Assembly: GCA_905212975.1 (NCBI GenBank) | Contig: CAJMGO010000015.1 | Span: forward strand, 1 to 17,490 | From: CAJMGO01 sp900557305 | GTDB taxonomy: Bacteria; Bacillota_I; Bacilli_A; RF39; UBA660 | DNA length: 17,490 nt | Direction: 5' to 3' | Shown here: positions 6,496 through 13,243 of the stretch, in pieces | Position numbering within the stretch: the stretch's first letter is position 1 | Layout of the letters: the number at the start of each line of letters is the position of its first letter | The notes under the pieces: generated by a model | What the model saw: the letters and a program-made list of their open reading frames with translations, nothing else | Told to the model about the DNA's origin: nothing | The model's database searches: none | Translations under genes and position numbers: made by a program

Positions 6496-9166
6496 ATTTT
6501 TTTAATAATATAAATGAAATAATATTTATAAATAATGTAATTACTAATATTAAATACTCAAAGTTATTTTTATATGTATTTGGAACTTGTATTAAAAATT
6601 CTTTTTTATTTGTTATATTTAAAGTTACCAGTTCTTCATTTTCCTTTATTTCAAAATAATGTTTACTATTATCTAAAACATAACCTTCTTTTGATTCTAT
6701 TTCTTTTATATAATATTTTCCTAATAACATATTTTCTACTAATAATTCTCCTTTTTCATCTGTTATACCACTATATATTAGATTATCGTGTATGTCATAA
6801 ATACCTATTTTTGTTCCTGGAATTATTGTATTATCATCTTTATCTTTCTTTATTATTTTTAAACTTCCTCTTTTTAATTTATTAAAAATTTCATATGTTA
6901 TTTTTTCCTCATTTTCCTTTATTTCAAAATAATGTTTACTATTATCTAAAACATAACCTTCTTTTGATTCTATTTCTTTTATATAATATTTTCCTAATAA
7001 CATATTTTCTACTAATAATTCTCCTTTTTCATCTGTTATACCACTATATATTAGATTATCGTGTATGTCATAAATACCTATTTTTGTTCCTGGAATTATT
7101 GTATTATCATCTTTATCTTTCTTTATTATTTTTAAACTTCCTCTTTTTAATTTATTAAAAATTTCGTATGTTATTTTTTCCTCATTTTCTTTTATTTCAA
7201 AATAGTACTCTTCATTATCAATTACATATTCATCTAAAGTTTTATATTCTTTTATATAGTATTTTCCATATGGTAATTCTTTACTCTTTGCAATCCCTAG
7301 TTTGTTTGTTTTGATAATATCTACTAAATCTCCTTTTCTATAATATATATAACTATTATCAGTTGATTTTATATCTTCTTCAGCATATATTTTAAATTCA
7401 ATATTATCTAAAGGTAAGTAATAATAATTATTATTTTTTATAAATTCTCCTTTCTTATTTACTGTTATCGTTCCCTTTTTTGGTTTATTCTCAAAATATA
7501 ATGTCAATAATGTTCCATTCTCAGTATACTCATATTTAGAATCTTTTCCTATTTCAAATTCCATAACACTTTCGTTCAATTCATAACCTCTTGGAGCTTC
7601 TATTTCAATTAGTTTATATTTTCCATATTCTAATTTTAAATATGTTGTAAATGAACCTGACTCATCAGTTGAAAATATATCATAGTACTTACCACCTACA
7701 TACTGACTGACAAACGCATTCTTTTCTATATTTAATATCTTAAATTTTGTATTAGCTAATTTTATTACTTTTTTTGTTTCACTATCTATTTTAACTACTT
7801 TTAAATAAGTAGATGCCTTATTATTTAATATATTATAATATTGTGTATTTTCACTAGTTTCACTAACAGTTACATAGAAATCATTTATTTTTTCATACCC
7901 ATCTTTTACATTATTTTGATGAAATTGCCAAGTACCATATGGTAAATCAATAGAAGCATATCCATTCTTATCTGTTTTTATTTCTGAATACTTGTTGTTT
8001 TTACTATCATATATTTCAAATATAATATCTTCTTCTGGATTTAAAAATGTTGTATTTTCATTAACGTAATTATATTGTTTTAAAATATTTATTTTATTTT
8101 TAATTACACATTCTGTTACCTCTAATACATACTTTTCATTATTTTTTATATAAATATTATAAAAAGCATCATCCAATAAATACCCTTTACTAGGCGATAT
8201 TTCTTTTAAATAATAATCATTATATTTTAATACTTTAGCACTTCTAAAATATCCATTTTTATCTGTAGTTACAGTTGTTATTAAATTATTTGTTTTTTTC
8301 TCATATATTCCATATATTGCACCTTCTAAAGTTGCTTCTCCTTGTTTAGTATTTGTTTCAATATCTTTTTTATAACCTTCTATATAACTATAATAACTAT
8401 TTATAGTAAATGATGATGTAATAGAATCTACATTACCTGGTGTAATCATGTTTTGAACGCCATTTCCAACAAATACCTTATAATCATTTTCATAAACATT
8501 TTTCTTTTTTAAATTAACAGTAATTTTTCCTTCAGTATTTGGAGTTATAATTAATTTGTTTCCTTTTATTTCATATTTTGCATCTTTTACATCAATATTA
8601 AAATCATTAATTACATTATTTTCATCTATCAAAGTAAGACTTCTTCCAACTTGTATATCATATATATTATTATCAAATGAAGGCTTTTTATAATGATTAT
8701 CTATTAATTTATTTATTTCTTCTTTTTCTTTAGATATATCTAATATATCACCATTACTCCATCTTTCTTTAGTAAAACTTACATCAACATCCCCTAAAAT
8801 AGTTTCCCATATCATTCCTTGTGTTGCTGCTCTATATTGTAATGTATTATGGCCTGGGTATGTATATCCATAATAAGCAACTAATGTTAATCTTTCTTTA
8901 ATAGAATCTCTTAATCCAGTATCTTTCCATTTTGCTTCATATAAAGGATTACCTTCTTTAATATCATTTTCTATACAATAAGATACATTTCCGTCTATAT
9001 CATATAAATTCCAATGCCAAGAAGAATTGCTTCCAGGTTTTACTCTATTATAATAATACCCCGAATCAACAAAATTTAATGAAGCTGCATTTACCCCTTT
9101 TATTCCAAAAAATATACTTATTAATCCAATCAATAAAAAAGTATATTTTTTAAAACAAAATCTCAT
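6473..9166 (-). CDS. Thioester-domain adhesin with six Cna-B/SpaA-like domains, sortase-anchored
   Basis: Large cell-wall surface protein (897 aa). The start is the ATG at 9164-9166, with AAGGAGG 6 nt upstream; an in-frame ATG at 9187 lacks one. Residues 1-28 are a signal peptide ending VNA. Residues about 30-240 form a thioester (TQXA) domain: Cys64 in VSYCIE and Gln116 in AATQGMIWE are the expected internal thioester pair that binds host amines covalently in streptococcal homologues. Six prealbumin-like Cna-B/SpaA modules follow (about 262-358, 359-450, 451-561, 562-672, 673-763, 764-855); the last two are identical over 82 residues. Lys in LKIIKKD, Glu in YYIKEI and Asn in YEIFNK are candidate isopeptide residues. 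The end carries a sorting signal: VPNTY (861-865), a membrane segment and a charged tail. Tyr replaces the usual Gly. Confidence 0.88.
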   Translation of the reverse strand: MRFCFKKYTFLLIGLISIFFGIKGVNAASLNFVDSGYYYNRVKPGSNSSWHWNLYDIDGNVSYCIENDIKEGNPLYEAKWKDTGLRDSIKERLTLVAYYGYTYPGHNTLQYRAATQGMIWETILGDVDVSFTKERWSNGDILDISKEKEEINKLIDNHYKKPSFDNNIYDIQVGRSLTLIDENNVINDFNIDVKDAKYEIKGNKLIITPNTEGKITVNLKKKNVYENDYKVFVGNGVQNMITPGNVDSITSSFTINSYYSYIEGYKKDIETNTKQGEATLEGAIYGIYEKKTNNLITTVTTDKNGYFRSAKVLKYNDYYLKEISPSKGYLLDDAFYNIYIKNNEKYVLEVTECVIKNKINILKQYNYVNENTTFLNPEEDIIFEIYDSKNNKYSEIKTDKNGYASIDLPYGTWQFHQNNVKDGYEKINDFYVTVSETSENTQYYNILNNKASTYLKVVKIDSETKKVIKLANTKFKILNIEKNAFVSQYVGGKYYDIFSTDESGSFTTYLKLEYGKYKLIEIEAPRGYELNESVMEFEIGKDSKYEYTENGTLLTLYFENKPKKGTITVNKKGEFIKNNNYYYLPLDNIEFKIYAEEDIKSTDNSYIYYRKGDLVDIIKTNKLGIAKSKELPYGKYYIKEYKTLDEYVIDNEEYYFEIKENEEKITYEIFNKLKRGSLKIIKKDKDDNTIIPGTKIGIYDIHDNLIYSGITDEKGELLVENMLLGKYYIKEIESKEGYVLDNSKHYFEIKENEEKITYEIFNKLKRGSLKIIKKDKDDNTIIPGTKIGIYDIHDNLIYSGITDEKGELLVENMLLGKYYIKEIESKEGYVLDNSKHYFEIKENEELVTLNITNKKEFLIQVPNTYKNNFEYLILVITLFINIISFILLKKYEKEFFK
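6637..6909 (-). repeat. 273-bp tandem repeat, C-terminal copy
   Basis: This unit codes 91 residues, one Cna-B module. It matches the adjoining unit at 6910-7182 base for base except at one position, where tttcatatg here reads tttcgtatg there. Because even silent sites are conserved, the duplication is very recent or kept alike by gene conversion. Confidence 0.95.
6910..7182 (-). repeat. 273-bp tandem repeat, upstream copy
   Basis: Direct partner of the unit at 6637-6909, head to tail with no spacer. The single difference is a synonymous third-base change in the Tyr-Glu-Ile stretch. Outside the two units, the other Cna-B modules of the gene are clearly diverged. Confidence 0.95.
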
Positions 9167-9188
9167 TCTATCCTCCTTACTAGTCATG

Positions 9189-9211
9189 AAAGCAGATTAT
9201 TCATCTGCTTT
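9189..9211. terminator. Hairpin at the ssb/adhesin junction
   Basis: A perfect 9-bp stem (9189-9197 with 9203-9211) has a 5-nt loop that holds most of the ssb stop codon. On the minus strand no T run follows; the sequence goes straight into the adhesin ribosome binding site. It may therefore be an RNA processing or attenuation site rather than a full terminator. In the plus direction, T follows the stem. Confidence 0.45.
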
Positions 9212-9526
9212 TTTACTTGATAAATATGTTACTTTTTCTGCTATAAATTCCATAACACTTTTCTTTTCTTCTTCTTTTTCTATAATTCTGGATTGTAATC
9301 TTCCTTTTACACCTAAAAGATCACCTTTATGACAGTATTCAGATGCATTTTCAGCTACACCTTTCCATAGAACACAAGGTATAAAATCAGTATCATATTC
9401 GCCATTTACATTTTTATAAGTACGTGGTACAGCAAGTGTTATATATGTTACTTTACTACCACTTTCTGTTTCATATAATTCTGGATCTTTTACTAGTCTT
9501 CCAACAACTACCGTTTGATTTAACAT
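9197..9526 (-). CDS. ssb: Short single-stranded DNA-binding protein (SsbB-like)
   Basis: OB-fold protein that coats single-stranded DNA. The start MLNQTVVVGRLVKDPELYET is the standard SSB opening, followed by KVTYITLAVPRTYKNVNGEYDTDFIPCVLW and GDLLGVKGRLQSR. At 109 aa it contains only the OB fold and ends SKKADE, without the Gly/Pro/Gln-rich linker and the acidic DDDIPF-like tip that recruits partner proteins. That resembles Bacillus SsbB, the competence-linked short paralogue, more than the essential SsbA, which is probably elsewhere. A strong AAAGGAGG site lies 6 nt before the ATG. It is 31 nt upstream of the adhesin start and probably cotranscribed with it, though the genes share no obvious function. 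The usual rpsF-ssb-rpsR context is absent. Confidence 0.9.
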   Translation of the reverse strand: MLNQTVVVGRLVKDPELYETESGSKVTYITLAVPRTYKNVNGEYDTDFIPCVLWKGVAENASEYCHKGDLLGVKGRLQSRIIEKEEEKKSVMEFIAEKVTYLSSKKADE

Positions 9527-9563
9527 ATAAAACCTCCTTTCTGATGTACACTATATACTAAAA

Positions 9564-9589
9564 AAAATAGAAGTACAAACTCCTATTTT
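9564..9589. terminator. Intrinsic terminator downstream of sufB
   Basis: An 11-bp stem (9564-9574 with 9579-9589, one G-U pair on the minus strand) with a 4-nt loop is followed by TTTTAGTATATAG on the minus strand and a longer T-rich run on the plus strand. It lies about 100 nt after the sufB stop codon. Between 9590 and 9691 I see only AT-rich sequence with no feature. Confidence 0.6.
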
Positions 9590-9691
9590 CTTTTATTTTT
9601 TTATATTAACTAATTAATTTTTTTATTTATATATGCATATTTAAAAATTTATTATCACTCTTATTTCAAAAATTTAAAATGTAAAGTTTTT

Positions 9692-10996
9692 TTAAAAATA
9701 TAATTTTAATAAATGATTAAGTTCAACAGCATATTCCATTGGCAATTCTTCCCTGAATTTATCTACAAATCCCATAATTATTAATTCTTTTGCTTTTTCT
9801 TCATCTATACCTCTACTCATCAAATAGAATAACTTTTCTTCACTTATTTTTGATACTGTTGCCTCATGTTCTATTTGAGATGTCTTGTTTGACACTATAT
9901 TAGTAGGAAAAGTGTCACTCTTTGATTTTTCATCAAGTATTATGGTATCACATTTAACAAGTGATGTAGAATTAGAAGCGTTTTCACCTATTCTTACTAA
10001 TCCTCTATATGTAGAATTTCCCCCATTTATTGCTATAGACTTATTTAAGATATTACTCTTTGTATTTTTTCCGAGATGAATCATTTTAGCACCTGTATCT
10101 TGTATTTGATTTTCACTTGCAAATGCAATACTAATACAGTTTCCTGTTGAATTATCTCCTTTTAAAACACAACATGGATATTTCATATTTAAACTAGATC
10201 CAACATTCCCATCTATCCATTCCATTGTGCCAAAATCATCTACTATTGCTCTTTTTGTTACAAGATTATATACATCTGTACTCCAATTTTGTATAGTAGT
10301 ATACCTACATTTAGCATGTTTTCCAACATATATTTCAACAACAGCAGCATGAAGAGAATCACTTGTATATGTTGGTGCTGTACAACCTTCCATATAATGT
10401 AAATCACTATAATCATCTACTATTATTAAAGTTCTTTCAAATTGTCCCATATTTTTTGTATTTATTCTAAAATAGCTTTGAAGTGGTCTATCTAATTTTG
10501 TATGTGGTGGTACATATATAAATGATCCTCCACTCCATACAGCACCATTTAAAGCTGTATATTTATTTTCATCATATTTTACAAGCTTATTAAAATATTT
10601 TTTAAATATATCTGGATATTTTTTTAAAGCTGTATCTGTATCACAAAAAATAACATTCTTTTCTTCTAATTCCTTTATCATGTTATGGTATACTGCATTA
10701 CTATCAAATTGAGCCCCAACACCTGCTAAATATTTTTTTTCAGCATCAATAAGCCCTACTTCATCGAATGTATTCTTTATATCTTTATCTACTTTATTCC
10801 AATTACTCTCAATCTTATCTGTTACTTTTTTATAGTAATTTATCATATCAAAATTTAGATTTATTTGAGGTCCAAAATTTGGTTGTTTAGCTTCTATAAA
10901 TTTCTTAAAACATTTAACTCTAAAGTTAGTCATCCATGTTGGCTCGCCTTTTAAATGAGATATTTCTCTTACATATTCTTCATCAAGTTTTTTCAT
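9692..10996 (-). CDS. sufB: Fe-S cluster assembly protein SufB
   Basis: Core scaffold subunit of the SufBCD complex, where Fe-S clusters are built from sulfur delivered by SufS/SufU. I chose the ATG at 10994-10996 (434 aa), which has GGTGAT 4 nt upstream; an in-frame ATG four codons earlier has no clear site. Family signs include KGEPTWMTNFRVKCFKKF at the N-terminus, GAVWSGGSFIYVPPHTKLDRPLQ, DLHYMEGCTAP, GTMEWIDGNVGSSLNMKYP and RGLVRIGENASNS. SLVKCDTIILDEKSKSDTFP holds the Cys equivalent to the functional Cys of E. coli SufB, and IEHEATVSKISEEKLFYLMSRG is the SufB/SufD C-terminal signature. Slightly shorter than the usual 465 residues. It follows sufU by 45 nt across a terminator-like hairpin. 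Partners sufC and sufD are not in this window. Confidence 0.93.
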   Translation of the reverse strand: MKKLDEEYVREISHLKGEPTWMTNFRVKCFKKFIEAKQPNFGPQINLNFDMINYYKKVTDKIESNWNKVDKDIKNTFDEVGLIDAEKKYLAGVGAQFDSNAVYHNMIKELEEKNVIFCDTDTALKKYPDIFKKYFNKLVKYDENKYTALNGAVWSGGSFIYVPPHTKLDRPLQSYFRINTKNMGQFERTLIIVDDYSDLHYMEGCTAPTYTSDSLHAAVVEIYVGKHAKCRYTTIQNWSTDVYNLVTKRAIVDDFGTMEWIDGNVGSSLNMKYPCCVLKGDNSTGNCISIAFASENQIQDTGAKMIHLGKNTKSNILNKSIAINGGNSTYRGLVRIGENASNSTSLVKCDTIILDEKSKSDTFPTNIVSNKTSQIEHEATVSKISEEKLFYLMSRGIDEEKAKELIIMGFVDKFREELPMEYAVELNHLLKLYF

Positions 10997-11028
10997 GACT
11001 ATCACCATACCAATTATACTAAAAATAT

Positions 11029-11056
11029 AAAAAAAAAGAAACTATTTTGTTTCTTT
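11029..11056 (-). terminator. Terminator or attenuator between sufU and sufB
   Basis: A perfect 8-bp stem (11035-11042 with 11049-11056) with a 6-nt loop is followed by a run of nine T on the minus strand. The sufU stop codon is partly in the loop. A TATAAT (11012-11017) lies between it and sufB, but without a good -35. Either sufB has its own weak promoter, or read-through sets the sufU:sufB ratio. Confidence 0.65.
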
Positions 11057-11467
11057 AGTTATCGCTTTTTCCATTCCCCACCATGGAAGTAAAGCACATT
11101 TTTTTCTACTAGGTTGTTTATACACATCATCATATACATTTGCTTGTTCCAAAATAGATGCATCATATTCTTTTTCATCAACCATATTATTAAAATTATT
11201 TATAATTTCTTTTGCTTCATCAATTGTTTTACCTATTAATGTATCGATCATTATTGACGTTGAGCTTGTACATATTGCACAAGCTTCACCATCAAATTTA
11301 ACATCCTCTATTTTATTATTATTTAATTTAACCATCAAATCTATTTCATCAATACAACTCTCATTATTTGTATTAACTTTTATATAAGTGTCATCATCAA
11401 TTAATCCTCTATTTTTTGGATGTTGATAATGTTCAAGTATTATCTCTCTTTTTAAATTTTGATCCAT
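11042..11467 (-). CDS. sufU: SufU zinc-dependent sulfurtransferase / Fe-S scaffold-like protein
   Basis: SufU accepts sulfur from the cysteine desulfurase SufS and passes it to SufBCD. The 141-aa length fits. The start MDQNLKREIILEHYQHPKNRG matches the family. Zinc ligands are visible: Cys38 and Asp40 in NESCIDEI, Cys63 in DGEACAICTSSTSIM and Cys124 in SRKKCALLPW. The first motif normally reads C-G-D; here it is C-I-D. An extra Cys66 is present. The segment between the second and third Cys is the SufU type rather than IscU. The gene starts 12 nt after the unknown 184-aa gene, with a site like GGAAGTGG upstream, so the two are cotranscribed. sufS normally precedes sufU in Firmicutes but is absent here. 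Confidence 0.92.
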   Translation of the reverse strand: MDQNLKREIILEHYQHPKNRGLIDDDTYIKVNTNNESCIDEIDLMVKLNNNKIEDVKFDGEACAICTSSTSIMIDTLIGKTIDEAKEIINNFNNMVDEKEYDASILEQANVYDDVYKQPSRKKCALLPWWGMEKAITKETK

Positions 11468-11479
11468 AAAACCACTTCC

Positions 11480-12034
11480 TTAAGCATATCTTTTTGCATT
11501 TTTTATTTCTTTATCACTATAGTATTTATCTACTTTATCCAGTAATCTTTCATAAATTGGACTTAATATTTTTTCATCATCTAAATTATTCTCGCCAAAA
11601 CTAGGATTAAAATATCTTGAATTACAGAATGATTCAATTAGTAAATTAATTATATTCTCATTTTCATCTATTAAATTATCAATATAATTCATATCTATAT
11701 TTTGCATCGCATTAATTATTAAAACTTCACATTCATCAACACTTAAATCATCATAAAATTTTTTTTCAGTTCCCATTCTTACACTATACCCATAATAAAA
11801 TGAACATGATCTTTTTTTTATAATATTTTTTAATAGTTCATTTTTTATGTCATCCCTACTTAATGATTTTATATAATCTCTAGCATTTCTTTCTCTTGTA
11901 AAACCAATTGCATTACCATCCTTCATATAATTTCTAAGTGCTAGATATATCTGAGATTGCTTACTATAATCTTCACCTTTTTTCATAGTTTCTTTGCAAG
12001 CAAAATCTATTTTTTCTAAATTGTTCTTTAGCAT
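11480..12034 (-). CDS. Unknown protein upstream of sufU (184 aa)
   Basis: I do not recognise a family. The start has AAGGTGAT 3 nt from the ATG. The protein is soluble, mostly helical and acidic in the second half, with no signal peptide or membrane segment. Notable stretches are IYLALRNYMKDGNAIGFTRE, RDYIKSLSRDDIKNELLKN, KKRSCSFYYGYSVRMGTEK and SVDECEVLIINAMQNIDMNY. It has four Cys, none in a metal-site pattern that I can name. The 12-nt gap to sufU means cotranscription, so a role in Fe-S assembly or a co-regulated function is a reasonable guess. It takes the place that sufS has in the usual sufCDSUB operon, but it is far too short and has no desulfurase motif. Confidence 0.8.
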   Translation of the reverse strand: MLKNNLEKIDFACKETMKKGEDYSKQSQIYLALRNYMKDGNAIGFTRERNARDYIKSLSRDDIKNELLKNIIKKRSCSFYYGYSVRMGTEKKFYDDLSVDECEVLIINAMQNIDMNYIDNLIDENENIINLLIESFCNSRYFNPSFGENNLDDEKILSPIYERLLDKVDKYYSDKEIKNAKRYA

Positions 12035-12068
12035 AGTATCACCTTAAACATTATAACATATAAATTTA

Positions 12069-12182
12069 CTATTTTTTAACATTATATTGATTGTTTTTTT
12101 CATTTTTTAAAAATACATTATATTTTTCAACTTTTAAATTATCATTTTCAAAATTTCTTACATAAATAATTATAAATTTCAT
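12069..12182 (-). CDS. Possible small ORF (37 aa), doubtful
   Basis: In the 206-nt gap upstream of the 184-aa gene, a 37-codon ORF starts MKFIIIYVRNFENDNL and ends NNQYNVKK. Only a weak GAG lies upstream at the right distance; a better GAGGAA serves a different frame that stops after 14 codons. High A content alone can produce such Lys/Asn-rich ORFs. I list it because the gap otherwise holds no gene. It could be a frameshifted small gene or chance. Confidence 0.22.
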   Translation of the reverse strand: MKFIIIYVRNFENDNLKVEKYNVFLKNEKNNQYNVKK

Positions 12183-12208
12183 TATTACTCATAATATTCC
12201 TCATAACG

Positions 12209-12217
12209 ATTATAACA
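12209..12217 (-). promoter_or_regulatory. Extended -10 element upstream of the unknown gene/sufU unit
   Basis: TGTTATAAT on the minus strand at 12209-12217 matches an extended -10 element (TGnTATAAT). An identical copy occurs at 12050-12058, but it would place the start point inside the ribosome binding site of the 184-aa gene, so the distal copy is more likely to act. No -35 is evident for either. Confidence 0.3.
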
Positions 12218-12218
12218 C

Positions 12219-12242
12219 AAAAAGAATGATATCATTCTTTTT
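12219..12242 (-). terminator. Palindromic terminator after the HdeD-like gene
   Basis: A perfect 24-nt palindrome centred on GATATC, with A and T runs at its ends, overlaps the stop codon of the upstream gene. With a realistic loop it gives a stem of about 10 bp that ends in five T on the minus strand. Confidence 0.65.
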
Positions 12243-12813
12243 ATTCTATAGTAAAGGTTAAATCTTTCGTTGATTTTAACTTAACTAAAACATATATACT
12301 TTCAATTAAATTTATAACTTCTGTTATTAATAAAAACACACCTGCCATAACAGTAATAGTCATAAATGAGGCAAAAGGATTTATTATTAATAAAACACCA
12401 ATAACCATCATTAAAATTGCAAGTAATATTAATAGAGCACAATTATTTTCTAAAACAAGACTTAAATTAATTGATAATTGAAGTTTAAATAAATTACTTA
12501 CTATTATCCAAATTCCTAATATAATTGGAAATATAGATATTATATCACTTCTATAAATCATTAACATAATTCCTGTAATAATTGTAAGTAAACCCATCAA
12601 TAAATCAAAACTAAATAATCTAGAAAATTTAGATATTGTGAAATACGAAATCATATAACCTATTCCTGTAATTAATATTATAATTGAAAAAATTACTGTA
12701 AATACCTCTAGTGATTCTAATGGTTTTGCTATTAAAAATATTGAAAGAAATATCATTAATATAGATACTATAATAGAACAACCCTCATATTTTTTTATAT
12801 ACTCTTTTATCAT
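12241..12813 (-). CDS. HdeD/DUF308-family membrane protein
   Basis: Small integral membrane protein (190 aa). The ATG at 12811-12813 has a perfect AGGAGG 6 nt upstream; the longer reading from 12843 would use codons overlapping that site. About six membrane segments are visible, in three pairs: SIIVSILMIFLSIFLIAKP, VFTVIFSIIILITGIGYMI, LLMGLLTIITGIMLMIY, IFPIILGIWIIVSNLF, LLILLAILMMVIGVLLIINP and MAGVFLLITEVINLI. The recurrent pattern of a hydrophobic helix ending in a Pro-Ser/Phe turn, then a helix with Gly near its end, is typical of DUF308. Enterobacterial HdeD is linked to acid resistance, but for Gram-positive members the function is unknown. It stands alone between terminators of its neighbours. 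Confidence 0.75.
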   Translation of the reverse strand: MIKEYIKKYEGCSIIVSILMIFLSIFLIAKPLESLEVFTVIFSIIILITGIGYMISYFTISKFSRLFSFDLLMGLLTIITGIMLMIYRSDIISIFPIILGIWIIVSNLFKLQLSINLSLVLENNCALLILLAILMMVIGVLLIINPFASFMTITVMAGVFLLITEVINLIESIYVLVKLKSTKDLTFTIE

Positions 12814-12892
12814 ATACATCCTCCTATTATTAATATACCACAATATTAAATTTTAATTAATATACAAAAAAATATATTTGTTGGATAAAATA

Positions 12893-12917
12893 CAAAATAA
12901 AAAGGCTTATTTAGCCT
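12893..12917 (-). terminator. Intrinsic terminator after spoVS
   Basis: A 5-bp GC-rich stem (12903-12907 with 12913-12917, AGGCT/AGCCT) with a 5-nt loop is followed by TTTTATTTTG on the minus strand. The spoVS stop codon overlaps the stem and loop. Confidence 0.7.
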
Positions 12918-13167
12918 CTACAATTAACTTAATAGCAGTTCTTTCTTCCCCATCTATCACAATATCAGTGAATGCAGGAATACAAACTAAATTTTTACCA
13001 CTTGGCGCTACAAAACCACGTGCTATAGCAATAGCTTTAATTGCCTGATTTAAAGCTCCAGCTCCTATTGCTTGAATTTCTACATTTCCTTTTTCTCTGA
13101 ATAAATTAGCAAGTGCTCCTGCAACAGAATTAGGATTGGATTTAGTCCCAACTTTAAGTGTTTCCAT
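12907..13167 (-). CDS. spoVS: Stage V sporulation protein S
   Basis: Small nucleic-acid-binding protein (86 aa) of the Alba-like SpoVS family, which in Bacillus affects entry into sporulation, septation and later spore stages. The sequence is nearly complete family consensus: METLKVGTKSNPNSVAGALA, then FREKGNVEIQAIGAGALNQA, IKAIAIARGFVAPSGKNLVC and IPAFTDIVIDGEERTAIKLI. The length is exactly that of the family. AGAGGA precedes the ATG at a somewhat long spacing of about 10 nt. Its G+C content is higher than that of neighbours, as usual for this strongly conserved protein. SpoVS also occurs in some bacteria that do not form spores, so alone it does not prove sporulation. It is flanked on both sides by terminators and is probably a single-gene unit. 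Confidence 0.96.
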   Translation of the reverse strand: METLKVGTKSNPNSVAGALANLFREKGNVEIQAIGAGALNQAIKAIAIARGFVAPSGKNLVCIPAFTDIVIDGEERTAIKLIVEAK

Positions 13168-13211
13168 ATTTTTTATTTCCTCTCTTTCTATATTAAAGAA
13201 TATGAAAAAAA

Positions 13212-13241
13212 TAAAAAAAAAAGAACAATATATAATTGTTC
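13212..13241 (-). terminator. Strong intrinsic terminator after the MATE-kinase gene
   Basis: A perfect 7-bp stem (13223-13229 with 13235-13241) with a 5-nt loop is followed by ten T on the minus strand. It lies directly after the stop codon at 13244. Confidence 0.85.
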
Positions 13242-13243
13242 AA

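Noticed and set aside
6574..7158. Two near-identical plus-strand frames of hydrophobic protein
   Set aside because: They are antisense shadows of the duplicated Cna-B modules. Their apparent repetition only reflects the 273-bp duplication, and they have no start signals.
6473..9166. Pilus operon with a major backbone pilin
   Set aside because: Only one surface protein and one sortase are present, and I see no clear pilin-motif Lys or second pilin gene. A single anchored adhesin fits better, though a class C sortase cannot be ruled out.
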